The notes below the pieces were generated by a model. The model saw only the letters and a list, made by a program, of their open reading frames with translations, did not search any database and had not been told where the DNA came from. A stretch of 64,000 nucleotides of DNA, taken from NCBI RefSeq assembly GCF_001275135.1, contig NZ_LFQU01000010.1, positions 48,283 through 112,282 of the forward strand, given 5' to 3'. A program made the position numbers and the translations under genes. The stretch comes from Xylanibacter rarus. GTDB lineage: Bacteria; Bacteroidota; Bacteroidia; Bacteroidales; Bacteroidaceae. Position 1 is the first letter of the stretch; the number at the start of each line of letters is the position of its first letter. Below are positions 54,535-63,623 of the stretch, piece by piece.

Positions 54535-55914
54535 TTACATATATCCCAGCCATCTGAGAATGTCGTTCAGGTTGGCCACAACCATCAGCAGAATCAGTAT
54601 GCCGAAGCCTACATATTCAGCCCTTATAAGGAAGTTCTCGCTCGGCTTGCGGCGCGTAATCATCTCGTAAAGCAGGAAGAGCACGTGGCCGCCGTCGAGG
54701 GCAGGGATAGGCAGGATGTTCATAAACGCAAGGATGATGCTGAGGAATGCAGTCATGCGCCAGAACATCATCCAGTCCCATGTCGGCGGGAACAGACTGC
54801 CGATAGATCCGAAGCCGCCCAGCGACTTGGCACCGTCGGCTGTAAATACATATTTCATGTCGTCTACATATCCGCGGAGCACGCCGATACCGTATTTTAT
54901 TCCGGCAGGGAAGCTCTCAAAGAAGCCGTATTCTACGGTTTCGGGCTTGTAGTATGTAGCCAGATATGTGCGGCCTACGCCTAACGTAAGGTCAGGGTTG
55001 AGCACCATTTTCACCGTGTCGCGCTTCTCGGGCGAGGCCTTATGGCAGAACACCACCGTGGTTGTGCGCACCTTTATGCTGTCTTTTGTGGTCTTGGCCA
55101 CGCTGAGCATGTCGCCCATTACGGCCATCTGGTCGTCAAACTCGTTCCATGAGTCAATGCTCTTGCCGCCTATCGCCAGCAGCTTGTCGCCCTTCATCAT
55201 GCCTGCCTTTGCTGCCGGAGAGTTTGGCATCACGCTGTCTATGTCGGCCGGGATGAACGGCTTTACAAACACGGGCTGCTCCTTGAGCATGGTCAGCAGG
55301 CTCATGTCTTCGGGCATGGTGAGCTGTATCTCCTTGCCCTGGCGCATCACGGTCACGGTCTGCGCGTTGGCTATGTCGCGGTACATGTCGACGTCAAACT
55401 TTGTCAGCGTGTTCTCGTTGGTTCGCAGCAGCACGTCGCCGTCCTTGAAGCCTATCTTCTTGGCAGCATCGTTAAACTTCATACCCATCGTCATCTTGTC
55501 CAGACGGTAGTAAGAGTCGCCCCATGTGTAGAGCACCATCGAATAGATAAACAGCGCAAGCAGGAAGTTTACGAGCACTCCGCCCACCATTATCAGCAGT
55601 CGCTGCCATGCCGGCTTGGAGCGGAACTCCCACGGCTGCGCCGGCTGCTTCATCTGTTCGGTGTCGAACGACTCGTCTATCATGCCCGAAATCTTGCAGT
55701 AGCCGCCGAGCGGAAGCCATCCCACGCCGTATGTCGTGTCGCTTTTCTTGGGCTTAAATTCAAAGAGGTGGAACCATGGGTCGAAGAACAAGTAAAACTT
55801 TTCAACCCTTACGCCGAAAAGTTTTGCAAAGAAGAAGTGGCCGCCTTCATGCAGCAGCACGAGAATAGAGATTGCCAGCATAAACTGGAGCAGTCTTATC
55901 AAAAATATTTCCAT
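54535..55914 (-). CDS. rseP: RseP-type site-2 protease
   Basis: The 459-residue membrane protease has the zinc motif HEGGH (22-26) in the first membrane segment. A region of about 350 residues with PDZ-like domains follows (NSPAAKAGMMKGDKLLAIGG). The second catalytic motif NILPIPALDGGHVLFLL is near residue 400. It cuts membrane-embedded regulators such as anti-sigma factors. It is the last gene of the leftward run DUF4290-murA-rimM-dxr-rseP. A terminator and microsatellite lie beyond its stop. Confidence 0.95.
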   Translation of the reverse strand: MEIFLIRLLQFMLAISILVLLHEGGHFFFAKLFGVRVEKFYLFFDPWFHLFEFKPKKSDTTYGVGWLPLGGYCKISGMIDESFDTEQMKQPAQPWEFRSKPAWQRLLIMVGGVLVNFLLALFIYSMVLYTWGDSYYRLDKMTMGMKFNDAAKKIGFKDGDVLLRTNENTLTKFDVDMYRDIANAQTVTVMRQGKEIQLTMPEDMSLLTMLKEQPVFVKPFIPADIDSVMPNSPAAKAGMMKGDKLLAIGGKSIDSWNEFDDQMAVMGDMLSVAKTTKDSIKVRTTTVVFCHKASPEKRDTVKMVLNPDLTLGVGRTYLATYYKPETVEYGFFESFPAGIKYGIGVLRGYVDDMKYVFTADGAKSLGGFGSIGSLFPPTWDWMMFWRMTAFLSIILAFMNILPIPALDGGHVLFLLYEMITRRKPSENFLIRAEYVGFGILILLMVVANLNDILRWLGYM

Positions 55915-56016
55915 GTCTCTGTTTTCTTAATTTTTCTTTCTGCGGCCGGTTGCCGCCGTCGGATTGTTTTGCTTTTGGATAAAAATATGTTACTTGTTTT
56001 ATTTATTCTTTCTTTA

Positions 56017-57174
56017 TCAGTGTGCCCCGAGCAGTTCGGTAGCCACGCGCCTTGCCTCGGCGTCGGTGCTTACGTAGGTGTCATAGTCGGGCGCGCTGCT
56101 GAAGCTTACGCGGCTCATGGTCTTCTCTATGATGTCGCTCATCTGTGTGAATCCGCACTTGTCCTCAAGGAATCCGCGGTTGACAATCTCGTTGGCTGCG
56201 TTGACAATGCACGGCATGTTGCCGCCCTTCTTTATCGCCTCGAAGGCAAGCGCCAGGCAGCGGAACTTGTCTAAGTCGGGCTCGAAGAACTCCAGCGGCT
56301 GCTTGAACAGGTCGAGACGGTCTTCGTTGAGGTGAATGCGGTCAGGGTAAGTCAGTGCATACTGTATGGGCAGGCGCATGTCGGGCACTCCGAGCTGTGC
56401 CTTCACGGCTCCGTCGGCAAACTGTACGGCGCTGTGCACGATGCTCTGCGGATGGATAAGCACCTGAATCTTGTCGGCCGGAACGCCGAAGAGCCATTTA
56501 GCCTCGATAACCTCGAAGCCCTTGTTCATCATCGTGGCGCTGTCTATGGTTATCTTTGCGCCCATGCTCCATGTGGGATGCTTCAGCGCGTCGGCCTTGG
56601 TTACGGTGGCAAGCTGTTCCTTGGTGAAGTTGCGGAACGGGCCGCCTGATGCCGTGAGCAATATCTTTTCAATCTCGTTGTCGCCTTCTCCGGCCAGACT
56701 TTGGAATATGGCAGAGTGCTCGCTGTCAACGGGTATTATCGGTGCGTGGTATTTCTGCGCCAGCTCGCATATCAGTTCTCCGGCAACAACCAGAGTCTCC
56801 TTGTTGGCAAGGCATATCCCCTTGTGTGCCTTGATGGCGTGAATTGTCGGATTAAGTCCGGCAAAGCCCACCATTGCCGTGAGCACCATGTCTATCGGGC
56901 CGGCCTCCACTATTTCGTCTATGGCCTGTTTGCCTGCATACACCTTTATGTCGGGCAGGTCGGCGAGCAGGCTTTTCAGTTCTTCATACTTGTCTTCGTT
57001 GGCAATCACCACTGCTGCCGGATTGTAGCGGCGTGCCTGTTCGGCCAGTTCTTTCACTCTGTTGTTGGCCGTGAGGCAGTAAGCCTCAAACAGGTCTGGA
57101 TGCTCGTCAATCACCTGCAGTGCCTGTGTGCCTATCGAGCCTGTTGAACCGAGAATGGCTATCTGTTTCTTCAT
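56017..57174 (-). CDS. dxr: 1-deoxy-D-xylulose 5-phosphate reductoisomerase
   Basis: The 385-residue enzyme of the MEP isoprenoid pathway has the NADPH-binding start ILGSTGSIGTQAL (7-19). The catalytic-site segments PVDSEHSAIFQ, TASGGPF and HPTWSMGAKITIDSATMMNKG-type block are all present. It converts deoxyxylulose phosphate to methylerythritol phosphate in the cytoplasm. Length and motifs are standard. It lies between rimM and rseP, which share its strand. Confidence 0.97.
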   Translation of the reverse strand: MKKQIAILGSTGSIGTQALQVIDEHPDLFEAYCLTANNRVKELAEQARRYNPAAVVIANEDKYEELKSLLADLPDIKVYAGKQAIDEIVEAGPIDMVLTAMVGFAGLNPTIHAIKAHKGICLANKETLVVAGELICELAQKYHAPIIPVDSEHSAIFQSLAGEGDNEIEKILLTASGGPFRNFTKEQLATVTKADALKHPTWSMGAKITIDSATMMNKGFEVIEAKWLFGVPADKIQVLIHPQSIVHSAVQFADGAVKAQLGVPDMRLPIQYALTYPDRIHLNEDRLDLFKQPLEFFEPDLDKFRCLALAFEAIKKGGNMPCIVNAANEIVNRGFLEDKCGFTQMSDIIEKTMSRVSFSSAPDYDTYVSTDAEARRVATELLGAH

Positions 57175-57275
57175 AAAATCTTAAATTCTCCCAACTTCTA
57201 AATTTGTTTCTCTTGTCTTTCGTCGTTCCGTATCGTCTTTGGCGCACTTTGCGACCGTGGGGCCGTGGCGTCTGC

Positions 57276-57803
57276 TTATTCAAGGTCGAGAAGTCCTTCG
57301 GGCAGGTCTACCACAATGATGTGCCTCTCGGTGTCGACGTCAATGATGAAGTCTTCCGATGCCGGTATCATTATTTCCTTGCCGTCAGGTGTCTCTACGT
57401 TAAAGAGAGTGTTTACAGTTGAATAGTCAACCGACTTGACCGTGCCTATCAGGCGGTTGTCGTTGTTGGCGTCGAGCAGGCTGAAGTTTTCGGCCTCGTT
57501 GAGCGACATGGTGTCCTGGCTTTCTTCTGCCAGCTTGCGGCTGAAGTAGACGTCGCATCCGGTGAGCTCCTGCGCCTGCTCCTTGGTGTCGATGTCGCAA
57601 AACTTCACAAGGGCTGTCTCGCCGCTCTTGAACCTGTATTCCTCGAAAAAGAATGGTACGAGTATGCCGTCGATGAGCAGCACGAGATAGTCGGCGTCAA
57701 CTCTGTCGAACACATCGTCCTCAAACATTAGCGACACCTCGCCCTTCACACCATGGGGCTTGCCTATCTTGCCGATTTTGAAAACTTCCTCTTGTCTTAT
57801 CAT
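57276..57803 (-). CDS. rimM: 16S rRNA processing protein RimM
   Basis: The 175-residue protein begins with the RimM barrel segment FKIGKIGKPHGVKGEVSL and ends with the PRC-barrel part (LIGTVKSVDYS ... MIPASEDFIIDVDTERHIIVVDLPEGL). It binds ribosomal protein S19 and helps 30S assembly. It lies 25 bp downstream of murA on the same strand, a gene order typical of Bacteroidetes. Confidence 0.95.
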   Translation of the reverse strand: MIRQEEVFKIGKIGKPHGVKGEVSLMFEDDVFDRVDADYLVLLIDGILVPFFFEEYRFKSGETALVKFCDIDTKEQAQELTGCDVYFSRKLAEESQDTMSLNEAENFSLLDANNDNRLIGTVKSVDYSTVNTLFNVETPDGKEIMIPASEDFIIDVDTERHIIVVDLPEGLLDLE

Positions 57804-57828
57804 TGCTGTTGTTGTTTCGCTTTTATGC

Positions 57829-59136
57829 TTAGCTTATGCGCTCAATCTTGGCTCCGAGGTTGTTCAGTCGTGCCTCAATGTCCTCGTAGCCGCGGTCAAT
57901 CTGCGCAATGTTGTCTATGCGGCTTGTGCCGTTGGCGCTCATGGCTGCAATGAGCAGCGCTATTCCGGCTCGTATGTCGGGGCTTGTCATGCGTCCGGCA
58001 CGCAGCCTTACGTTATGGTCGTGGCCTACCACCACGGCTCTGTGCGGGTCGCAGAGTATTATCTGTGCGCCCATGTCTATCAGTTTGTCTACAAAGAACA
58101 GGCGGCTCTCGAACATCTTTTGGTGGAACAGCACGCTGCCTCTTGCCTGAGTGGCCACAACAAGCAGCACCGATAGCAGGTCGGGCGTGAGTCCGGGCCA
58201 TGGGGCGTCGGCCAGAGTCATTATCGAGCCGTCAATGAACGAGTCGATTTCGTAGTGGTCCATATGCGGTATGATGAGGTCGTCGTCCTCGGTGTCTATC
58301 TTTACGCCGAGGCGGCGGAATGCGTCGGGTATGATGCCGAGGTTGCGCAGCGACACGTTCTTTATGCGTATGCCGTCGCCCACCATGGCTGCCATGCCTA
58401 TGAACGAGCCCACCTCAATCATGTCGGGCAGTATCTTGTGCTCGGTTCCGTGCAGCGAGTCGACGCCAACTATCGTCAGCAGGTTTGATGCAATGCCGCT
58501 GATGCGTGCGCCCATTTGGTTGAGCATGTGGCACAGCTGCTGTATGTAGGGCTCGCATGCCGCGTTGTATATGGTCGTTGTTCCTTTTGCCAGCACGGCT
58601 GCCATTATGATGTTTGCCGTACCGGTTACAGATGCCTCGTCGAGCAGCATGTAGCAGCCCTTAAGTTCTTTGCCGTTTATCTCGAATGTGTTTCTTTCGT
58701 CGTTGTGCAGAAACTTTGCGCCCAGATATTTGAATCCCAGGAAGTGGGTGTCCAGGCGTCGCCGTCCTATCTTGTCTCCGCCCGGCTTGGTCACTACGGC
58801 CTTGCCGAAGCGTGCCAGCAGCGGTCCTATCATCAGTACGCTGCCCCTGAGCGAAGCGCATTTGCGTATAAATTCGTCGCTCTCCAGATAATCGAGGTTG
58901 ATGTTCTCTGCCTTGAACGAATATTCGTTCCTGCTTATGCGGGTTACATCCACGCCTATGTCTGTGAGCAGCAGAATGAGATTCTTTACGTCAAGAATGT
59001 CAGGTATGTTCTTTATTCTTACTTCTTCGGGCGTAAGCAGTGATGCGCATATCACCTCGAGCGCCTCGTTCTTGGCGCCTTGCGGTGTTATGGTTCCGCT
59101 GAGCGAATGTCCGCCTTCTATGATGAAAGATTCCAT
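57829..59136 (-). CDS. murA: UDP-GlcNAc 1-carboxyvinyltransferase with Asp at the active-site Cys position
   Basis: The 435-residue cytoplasmic enzyme starts peptidoglycan synthesis by adding enolpyruvate to UDP-GlcNAc. Motifs include GAKNEAL (20-26), LRGSVLMIGPLLARFG and the loop KPGGDKIGRRRLDTH. In E. coli MurA this loop is GGC-x-IG with catalytic Cys115; here the aligned residue is Asp121. The Cys-to-Asp change keeps activity but removes the residue that fosfomycin alkylates, so natural fosfomycin tolerance is predicted. It lies between DUF4290 (36 bp) and rimM (25 bp). Confidence 0.97.
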   Translation of the reverse strand: MESFIIEGGHSLSGTITPQGAKNEALEVICASLLTPEEVRIKNIPDILDVKNLILLLTDIGVDVTRISRNEYSFKAENINLDYLESDEFIRKCASLRGSVLMIGPLLARFGKAVVTKPGGDKIGRRRLDTHFLGFKYLGAKFLHNDERNTFEINGKELKGCYMLLDEASVTGTANIIMAAVLAKGTTTIYNAACEPYIQQLCHMLNQMGARISGIASNLLTIVGVDSLHGTEHKILPDMIEVGSFIGMAAMVGDGIRIKNVSLRNLGIIPDAFRRLGVKIDTEDDDLIIPHMDHYEIDSFIDGSIMTLADAPWPGLTPDLLSVLLVVATQARGSVLFHQKMFESRLFFVDKLIDMGAQIILCDPHRAVVVGHDHNVRLRAGRMTSPDIRAGIALLIAAMSANGTSRIDNIAQIDRGYEDIEARLNNLGAKIERIS

Positions 59137-59172
59137 GTTCGGGTCTTGATTTGGTTAACGTTGCTGTTAGCG

Positions 59173-59769
59173 TTATCTTCTTTTCCTTCTCCTTTCTCCG
59201 GGTTCCTTCAGACTTCCCACATTAAACTTGAATGTGTCGAGGTCGAGTTGTATCTTCCCGTTGGTGAAGCGTGCCAGGTCAGAGGCTATTTTCTCGTCGT
59301 CGCTCGAGCCGTGGCTCCATTGTATCAGGTTGCGTTTCATCTGGTTGGCCGTCAGCCTCGTAAGCTCGTCGCGCTCGGGTCCGGGCTCCATGTTCATCAG
59401 TTGTTCAAACAGCTCGAACACCATTCCGCCGTAGTGCTTTATGGGGTTCTTCTGCTTTGGATATTCCATGGGCTGAGGCTTTGTGGTTATGCTCTTTGCC
59501 TCGTTGATGTCTACCGGATAGTCGATGTCGAGCTTGAAGTCGCTCATTATGGCCAGATGGTCCCACAGCTTCTGCTTGTAGTCAATGTTCTCCCTGTTCT
59601 GCGGGAACATGCGCTCCATGATGCATATTATGGTCTCTGCGCATTTCTGACGCTCTTCTCTGTCGCTGAGCGTCATGGCGTAGTCTACCATCTTCTGCAC
59701 CTCGCGTCCGTATTCGGGCAGCGTGAGCTTCTTGCGCTGTGTATTGTAGTCTAATCCATCGATTTCCAT
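59173..59769 (-). CDS. DUF4290 family protein
   Basis: The 198-residue, mainly helical protein starts MEIDGLDYNTQRKKLTLPEY and contains KKNPIKHYGG-type and GRMVQKMVDYAM-type blocks (here PKQKNPIKHYGGMVFELFEQ). From memory, this Bacteroidetes-specific family usually precedes murA, as here. It has no signal peptide or catalytic motif. The C-terminus is basic (RRRKRR). It is the first gene of the leftward murA-rimM-dxr-rseP run. Its function is unknown; the gene order suggests a role in envelope or ribosome biogenesis. Confidence 0.85.
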   Translation of the reverse strand: MEIDGLDYNTQRKKLTLPEYGREVQKMVDYAMTLSDREERQKCAETIICIMERMFPQNRENIDYKQKLWDHLAIMSDFKLDIDYPVDINEAKSITTKPQPMEYPKQKNPIKHYGGMVFELFEQLMNMEPGPERDELTRLTANQMKRNLIQWSHGSSDDEKIASDLARFTNGKIQLDLDTFKFNVGSLKEPGERRRKRR

Positions 59770-59853
59770 TTCTTCTTTGTTTAAATTCCGTTTAAATGTA
59801 GTGTGATATGTGTCTCTGTTGTCCTTGCCCCGTGTGCGCTTTCGCGCCGTGGC

Positions 59854-60543
59854 TTACAGCAGTTTTTTCGGTGTCTTTGCCACGAAGTCTTTCAGATAGA
59901 AGGGCACGAAGTAGGCCACGTCTTCAAATTTCTCCTCGGCCATGCGCTTCTCTGCCAGCGGGAACATGTTCTTAGCCAGCGGCTCAATGCCTTTTATCAG
60001 CACGGCGTTGGGGTGGTTGATGGCCTCGATGCACTTGCATGCGCCGTTGCCGAAGAAATACACCTTGCCTTTGTCGAGGAATTCCTTATACGTGTCGGCG
60101 TCCACCACGTCGGCCTGCACGCCTCTCACCTCTTTGAGCGAGCGGTCGTATATGCCCGAGTAGACTTCCATGCGGCGTGCGTCGAGCATAGGGCAGAGCA
60201 GCGCTCCGGGTTCGGGCTCATGTGTGAGCAGTACGGGCACTGTGAGCAGCTCGAGCGTGGGCACGGCTATCAGCTTGATGTCGCGGCCATAGCATATGCC
60301 CTTGGCCATCGAAACGCCTATGCGCAGGCCGGTGTATGAGCCGGGGCCGCAGCTAACGGCTACGGCATCGAGCGGAATGGCGTGGCTGTCGGCGAACGAA
60401 ATGGCTTCGTCAATAAATGTTCCAAGTCTTACTGCATGGTTCGGGCCGCTGTGGTCTTCTTTGCTGAATATGCAGGCGCCGTCCTGGCTTACTGCTACCG
60501 AACACACGTTGGTGCTCGTCTCAATATTCAAAATACACGACAT
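59854..60543 (-). CDS. tsaB: tRNA threonylcarbamoyladenosine protein TsaB
   Basis: The ATG at 60543 (MSCILNIETSTNVCSVAVSQ) gives 229 residues; the frame is open further to 60642 but that part crosses the promoter. The ASKHA-fold start (ILNIETS) and AVSCGPGSYTGLRIGVSMAKG are typical. TsaB partners TsaD to make t6A in tRNAs reading ANN codons. It is divergent from yicC, with the two -7 elements only 22 bp apart. Confidence 0.95.
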   Translation of the reverse strand: MSCILNIETSTNVCSVAVSQDGACIFSKEDHSGPNHAVRLGTFIDEAISFADSHAIPLDAVAVSCGPGSYTGLRIGVSMAKGICYGRDIKLIAVPTLELLTVPVLLTHEPEPGALLCPMLDARRMEVYSGIYDRSLKEVRGVQADVVDADTYKEFLDKGKVYFFGNGACKCIEAINHPNAVLIKGIEPLAKNMFPLAEKRMAEEKFEDVAYFVPFYLKDFVAKTPKKLL

Positions 60544-60571
60544 AATTAAAAATATCTTCTTAAATAAAGTG

Positions 60572-60609
60572 CAAAAATACGCTTTTTTCCGAAGAAATAT
60601 GTACTTTTG
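60572..60609. promoter_or_regulatory. Overlapping divergent promoters of tsaB and yicC
   Basis: TATTTTTG on the minus strand (60572-60579) serves tsaB. TACTTTTG on the plus strand (60602-60609) serves yicC, 24 bp before its ATG. The upstream region of each overlaps that of the other, so the two may compete. Confidence 0.65.
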
Positions 60610-60633
60610 CATAAATTTAACTACAAAAGTGTT

Positions 60634-61509
60634 ATGATACAATCTATGACGGGTTATGGCAAGTCGGTCGTAACCTTCAATGAGAAGAAGATTAATGTAG
60701 AAATAAAATCTTTAAACAGTAAGGCCTTAGACCTGTCTACGCGCATTGCGCCGCTATACCGTGAGAAGGAAATGGAGATGCGCCAGATGATTTCGAAGGC
60801 GCTCGTAAGAGGAAAGGTTGACTTTTCAATCTGGATAGAGAAAGACGCGTCTCTCGACGCCACGCCTATCAACAGCGCGTTGGTGGAGAACTATTATCAT
60901 CAGATAAAGGACATTGCCGCCAAGACCGGCATGCCTGAGCCGCAAGACTGGTTCAGCATACTTGTGCGCATGCCCGACGTTATGAGCAAGACCGAGGCAG
61001 AGGTGCTGACCGACGAGGAGTGGGCTGTTGCCCGCGGCGGTGTCGAGCAGGCTCTGCAGGCGCTTGTGGAGTTCCGCAAGCAGGAGGGTGCCGCCCTTTA
61101 TAACAAGTTCAGCGAGAAGCTCGACAACATCGGCAGTCTGCTGGCGTCTATTGAGCCATACGAGAAGTCGCGTGTGGAGAAGATACGCAGCCGCATCGTT
61201 GAAGGCCTGAAGAGCATACCCGAAATAGAATACGACAAGAACCGCCTTGAGCAGGAACTTATCTATTACATAGAGAAACTCGACATCAACGAAGAGAAAC
61301 AGCGCCTTGCAAACCATCTTAAATATTTCCGCGAGACCATGAACGACGGCATAGGCCAGGGCAAGAAGCTCGGCTTCATAGCTCAGGAGATGGGACGCGA
61401 AATAAACACCACAGGCAGCAAGAGCAACCAGGCCGAGATGCAGAACATCGTGGTGAAGATGAAGGACGAACTGGAACAGATAAAAGAGCAGGTGCTTAAT
61501 GTACTTTAA
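60634..61509 (+). CDS. YicC-family endoribonuclease
   Basis: The ATG at 60634 (MIQSMTGYGKSVVTFNEKK) gives 291 residues and the standard start of the family; an upstream ATG at 60607 overlaps the promoter. The conserved N-terminal SMTGYGK, the RGKVDFSIWIEKD strand and the C-terminal KLGFIAQEMGREINTTGSKS block are present. YicC proteins are RNases first linked to stationary-phase survival. gmk and nadD follow, as often in Bacteroidetes, with repeats in the gaps. Confidence 0.92.
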   Translation: MIQSMTGYGKSVVTFNEKKINVEIKSLNSKALDLSTRIAPLYREKEMEMRQMISKALVRGKVDFSIWIEKDASLDATPINSALVENYYHQIKDIAAKTGMPEPQDWFSILVRMPDVMSKTEAEVLTDEEWAVARGGVEQALQALVEFRKQEGAALYNKFSEKLDNIGSLLASIEPYEKSRVEKIRSRIVEGLKSIPEIEYDKNRLEQELIYYIEKLDINEEKQRLANHLKYFRETMNDGIGQGKKLGFIAQEMGREINTTGSKSNQAEMQNIVVKMKDELEQIKEQVLNVL

Positions 61510-61514
61510 ATTTT

Positions 61515-61762
61515 AGGAGTTAAAGTAGTTAGAAGTAGTTATAGTAGTTAAAGTCATTACCATTGCACGTTCTTTTCATAAAGAAAGCTTTTGGGTATGA
61601 TGCTTAAAAATATAGATAAAGTCAAGAATATATGACTTTAACCTGCAAGCATAAAAGCATATGGCTCTAACTCCTTTAACTACTTCTGACTCTTTTAACT
61701 CCCGATGAGAAACGCAAATGACTTTAACTTCTTTAACTACTCTAACTCCTTTAACTACTTTT
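61515..61762. repeat. Two 9-bp microsatellites in opposite orientations before gmk
   Basis: GGAGTTAAAGTAGTTAGAAG (61515 onward) is the reverse complement of the family. The direct form CTTTAACTACTCTAACTCC fills 61663-61762 and ends eight bases before the gmk ATG. The two arms could pair in RNA. This lies in the 260-bp gap between yicC and gmk. Confidence 0.8.
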
Positions 61763-61769
61763 TAAAACC

Positions 61770-62339
61770 ATGCCCGGAAAACTCATTATCTTCTCTGCTC
61801 CTAGCGGAAGCGGAAAGAGCACAATAATCAACTGGCTGATGTCGCACGAAGAGCTGCGCATGGCCTTCAGTATATCATGTACAAGCCGCGCCCCGCGAGG
61901 CACAGAGCGCAACGGCGTTGAATATTTCTTCGTTACGCCCGAAGAGTTCAGACGCCGGATAGACAACGATGAGTTCCTCGAGTATGAGGAAGTATATAAA
62001 GACCGCTACTACGGCACGCTGAAGCAGCAGGTGGAGGCACAGCTCGAAAAGGGCGAGAACGTTGTCTTTGACGTGGACGTGAAGGGCGGATGCAACATAA
62101 AGAACTATTATGGCGACCGTGCCCTCAGCGTGTTCATCCAGCCGCCGTCGATAGAGGAGCTGCGCAACCGTCTGACAGGACGCGGCACCGACGCCCCGGA
62201 AGTGATAGAAGACCGCATAGCCCGTGCGTCGTTCGAGCTTACCTTCGCCCCGAAGTTCGACAAGGTGGTTATCAACGACGATCTGGACAAAGCCAAGGCC
62301 GAGGCGCTGAAGATAGTTAAAGACTTTCTGCTCGGTTAA
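61770..62339 (+). CDS. gmk: Guanylate kinase
   Basis: The 189-residue enzyme phosphorylates GMP to GDP. The P-loop is SAPSGSGKST (9-18). The GMP-binding segments SRAPRGTERNGVEYFFVT and DVDVKGG follow, and the lid has RLTGRGTDAPEVIEDR. The start at 61770 puts MPGKLIIFSAPSG at the N-terminus as in homologues. The leader ends in 9-bp repeats, which may affect expression. Confidence 0.97.
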   Translation: MPGKLIIFSAPSGSGKSTIINWLMSHEELRMAFSISCTSRAPRGTERNGVEYFFVTPEEFRRRIDNDEFLEYEEVYKDRYYGTLKQQVEAQLEKGENVVFDVDVKGGCNIKNYYGDRALSVFIQPPSIEELRNRLTGRGTDAPEVIEDRIARASFELTFAPKFDKVVINDDLDKAKAEALKIVKDFLLG

Positions 62340-62379
62340 GTGAATAACGTCTTACGAAAGTAAAAAACTAAAAGTTAAA

Positions 62380-62943
62380 AGTGAAAAATCCAAATGCCTT
62401 GTGGTGATACAAACTCCTATCTTTGTTTCGAAACAGCAAAGCTAATGTTCTGTCGGATATGCTATCCGACAGCATTGAATATCAGGATTTTTAATCCGAT
62501 ACTCATACCTTTTAATCAAAAAATAGGAAGTAATCGGATTGAAAATCCTGATACTCAATTCCGGCAGATTATAAATCAGCCGGCACAATAGTCTTGCTGT
62601 TACATACCATAGTTTTGAAAACCTAAAGGTTGATGTTTGACAATAGGCTACAAGAAGCAACAATGCTATTGTTCTGTCGGATATGCTATCCGACAGCATT
62701 AAGTATCAGGATCTGTGATCCGAAATTCATACCTATTAATCAAAAAAATAGGAAGCAAGCGGATTGAAAATCCTGATACTATATTCCGGCAGATTGAAAA
62801 TCAGCCGGCACATTAGTCTTGCTGTTACATACCATAGTTTTGAAAACCTAAAGGTTGATGTTTGACAATAAGCCACAAAGCATTTGACTTTTTTTCGCTA
62901 TGCTCAAGGAATTTCTCCTTAACTTCATAACTCCTTTAACTCC
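62380..62943. repeat. Composite repeat block flanking the 224-bp duplication before nadD
   Basis: The left part (62380-62409, AGTGAAAAATCCAAATGC ... GGTGATA) and the right part (62881-62943, CATTTGAC ... TTTCTCCTTAACTTC and CTCCTTTAACTCC) match, in order, the block between gltB and gltD (42045-42188). The nadD copy differs by carrying the duplication in its middle. The whole gap 62340-62955 has no supported gene. Confidence 0.75.
62447..62880. repeat. 224-bp tandem duplication rich in palindromes
   Basis: GTTCTGTCGGATATGCTATC at 62447 recurs at 62671. The two copies remain alike through CATACCATAGTTTTGAAAAC and the phrase CTAAAGGTTGATGTTTGACA. Each copy has a perfect palindrome CTGTCGGATA-TGC-TATCCGACAG, pairs such as GGATTGAAAATCC, and CCGGCAGATT ... 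AATCAGCCGG. Copies differ at scattered bases, so the duplication is not very recent. Confidence 0.9.
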
Positions 62944-62955
62944 TAAAGAATAAAA

Positions 62956-63540
62956 ATGATCTCCACCGGCATCTTCGGGGGCTCTTTCAACCCCATACAC
63001 AACGGACATGTAGAGCTGGCGCGCCAACTTTTGGCGAGCGCAGGGCTCGATGAAATATGGTTTGTCGTGTCGCCGCAGAACCCGTTTAAGCGTGCTGCCG
63101 ATTTGCTTGACGACGAACAGCGGCTAAAGATGGTAGAACTTGCGCTCGAAGGCGAGCCGCGCATGCATGCCTCCGACTATGAGTTTCGCATGCCCCGTCC
63201 GTCGTATATGTGGCACACCCTTCAGTCGATGAGCCGCGACTATCCCGACCGCCGGTTCGTCCTGCTCATAGGTGCCGACAACTGGGAGCGCTTCAGCGAG
63301 TGGTATGCCTGGCGCGACATCCTCAGCCATTATCGCATTGTGATATATCCCCGCGGCGGTTCTGCCGTAGACGCAGCGTCGCTGCCCGAAGGAGTCAGCC
63401 TCGTAGCCACCCGTCTGATAGACATCAGCAGCACACAGGTAAGGCAGCTCATTGCCGCCGGTCGTCCGATAAGCGACCTTGTGCCCGACAACGTGGCCCG
63501 ATATATCAGCGATAACGGCCTGTATGCCAAGAAAGTCTGA
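62956..63540 (+). CDS. nadD: Nicotinate-nucleotide adenylyltransferase
   Basis: The 194-residue enzyme makes deamido-NAD. It has the nucleotidyltransferase motif GGSFNPIHNGHVELA (8-22), the SPQNPFK segment and the ISSTQVRQLIAAGR motif near the C-terminus. It starts with MISTGIFGG as in homologues. It follows gmk after a repeat-filled gap and is the last complete gene before the window ends. Confidence 0.97.
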   Translation: MISTGIFGGSFNPIHNGHVELARQLLASAGLDEIWFVVSPQNPFKRAADLLDDEQRLKMVELALEGEPRMHASDYEFRMPRPSYMWHTLQSMSRDYPDRRFVLLIGADNWERFSEWYAWRDILSHYRIVIYPRGGSAVDAASLPEGVSLVATRLIDISSTQVRQLIAAGRPISDLVPDNVARYISDNGLYAKKV

Positions 63541-63623
63541 ACCAAACACAACATCCCGTCACCTTTTTATAGTACTTTTTGTCTTACCATTCCGGTATAG
63601 CCAAAATGTTAAAACATTATGTC

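Noticed and set aside
62447-62880. Insertion sequence
   Set aside because: There is no transposase frame or terminal inverted repeats enclosing the block; it is a tandem duplication.
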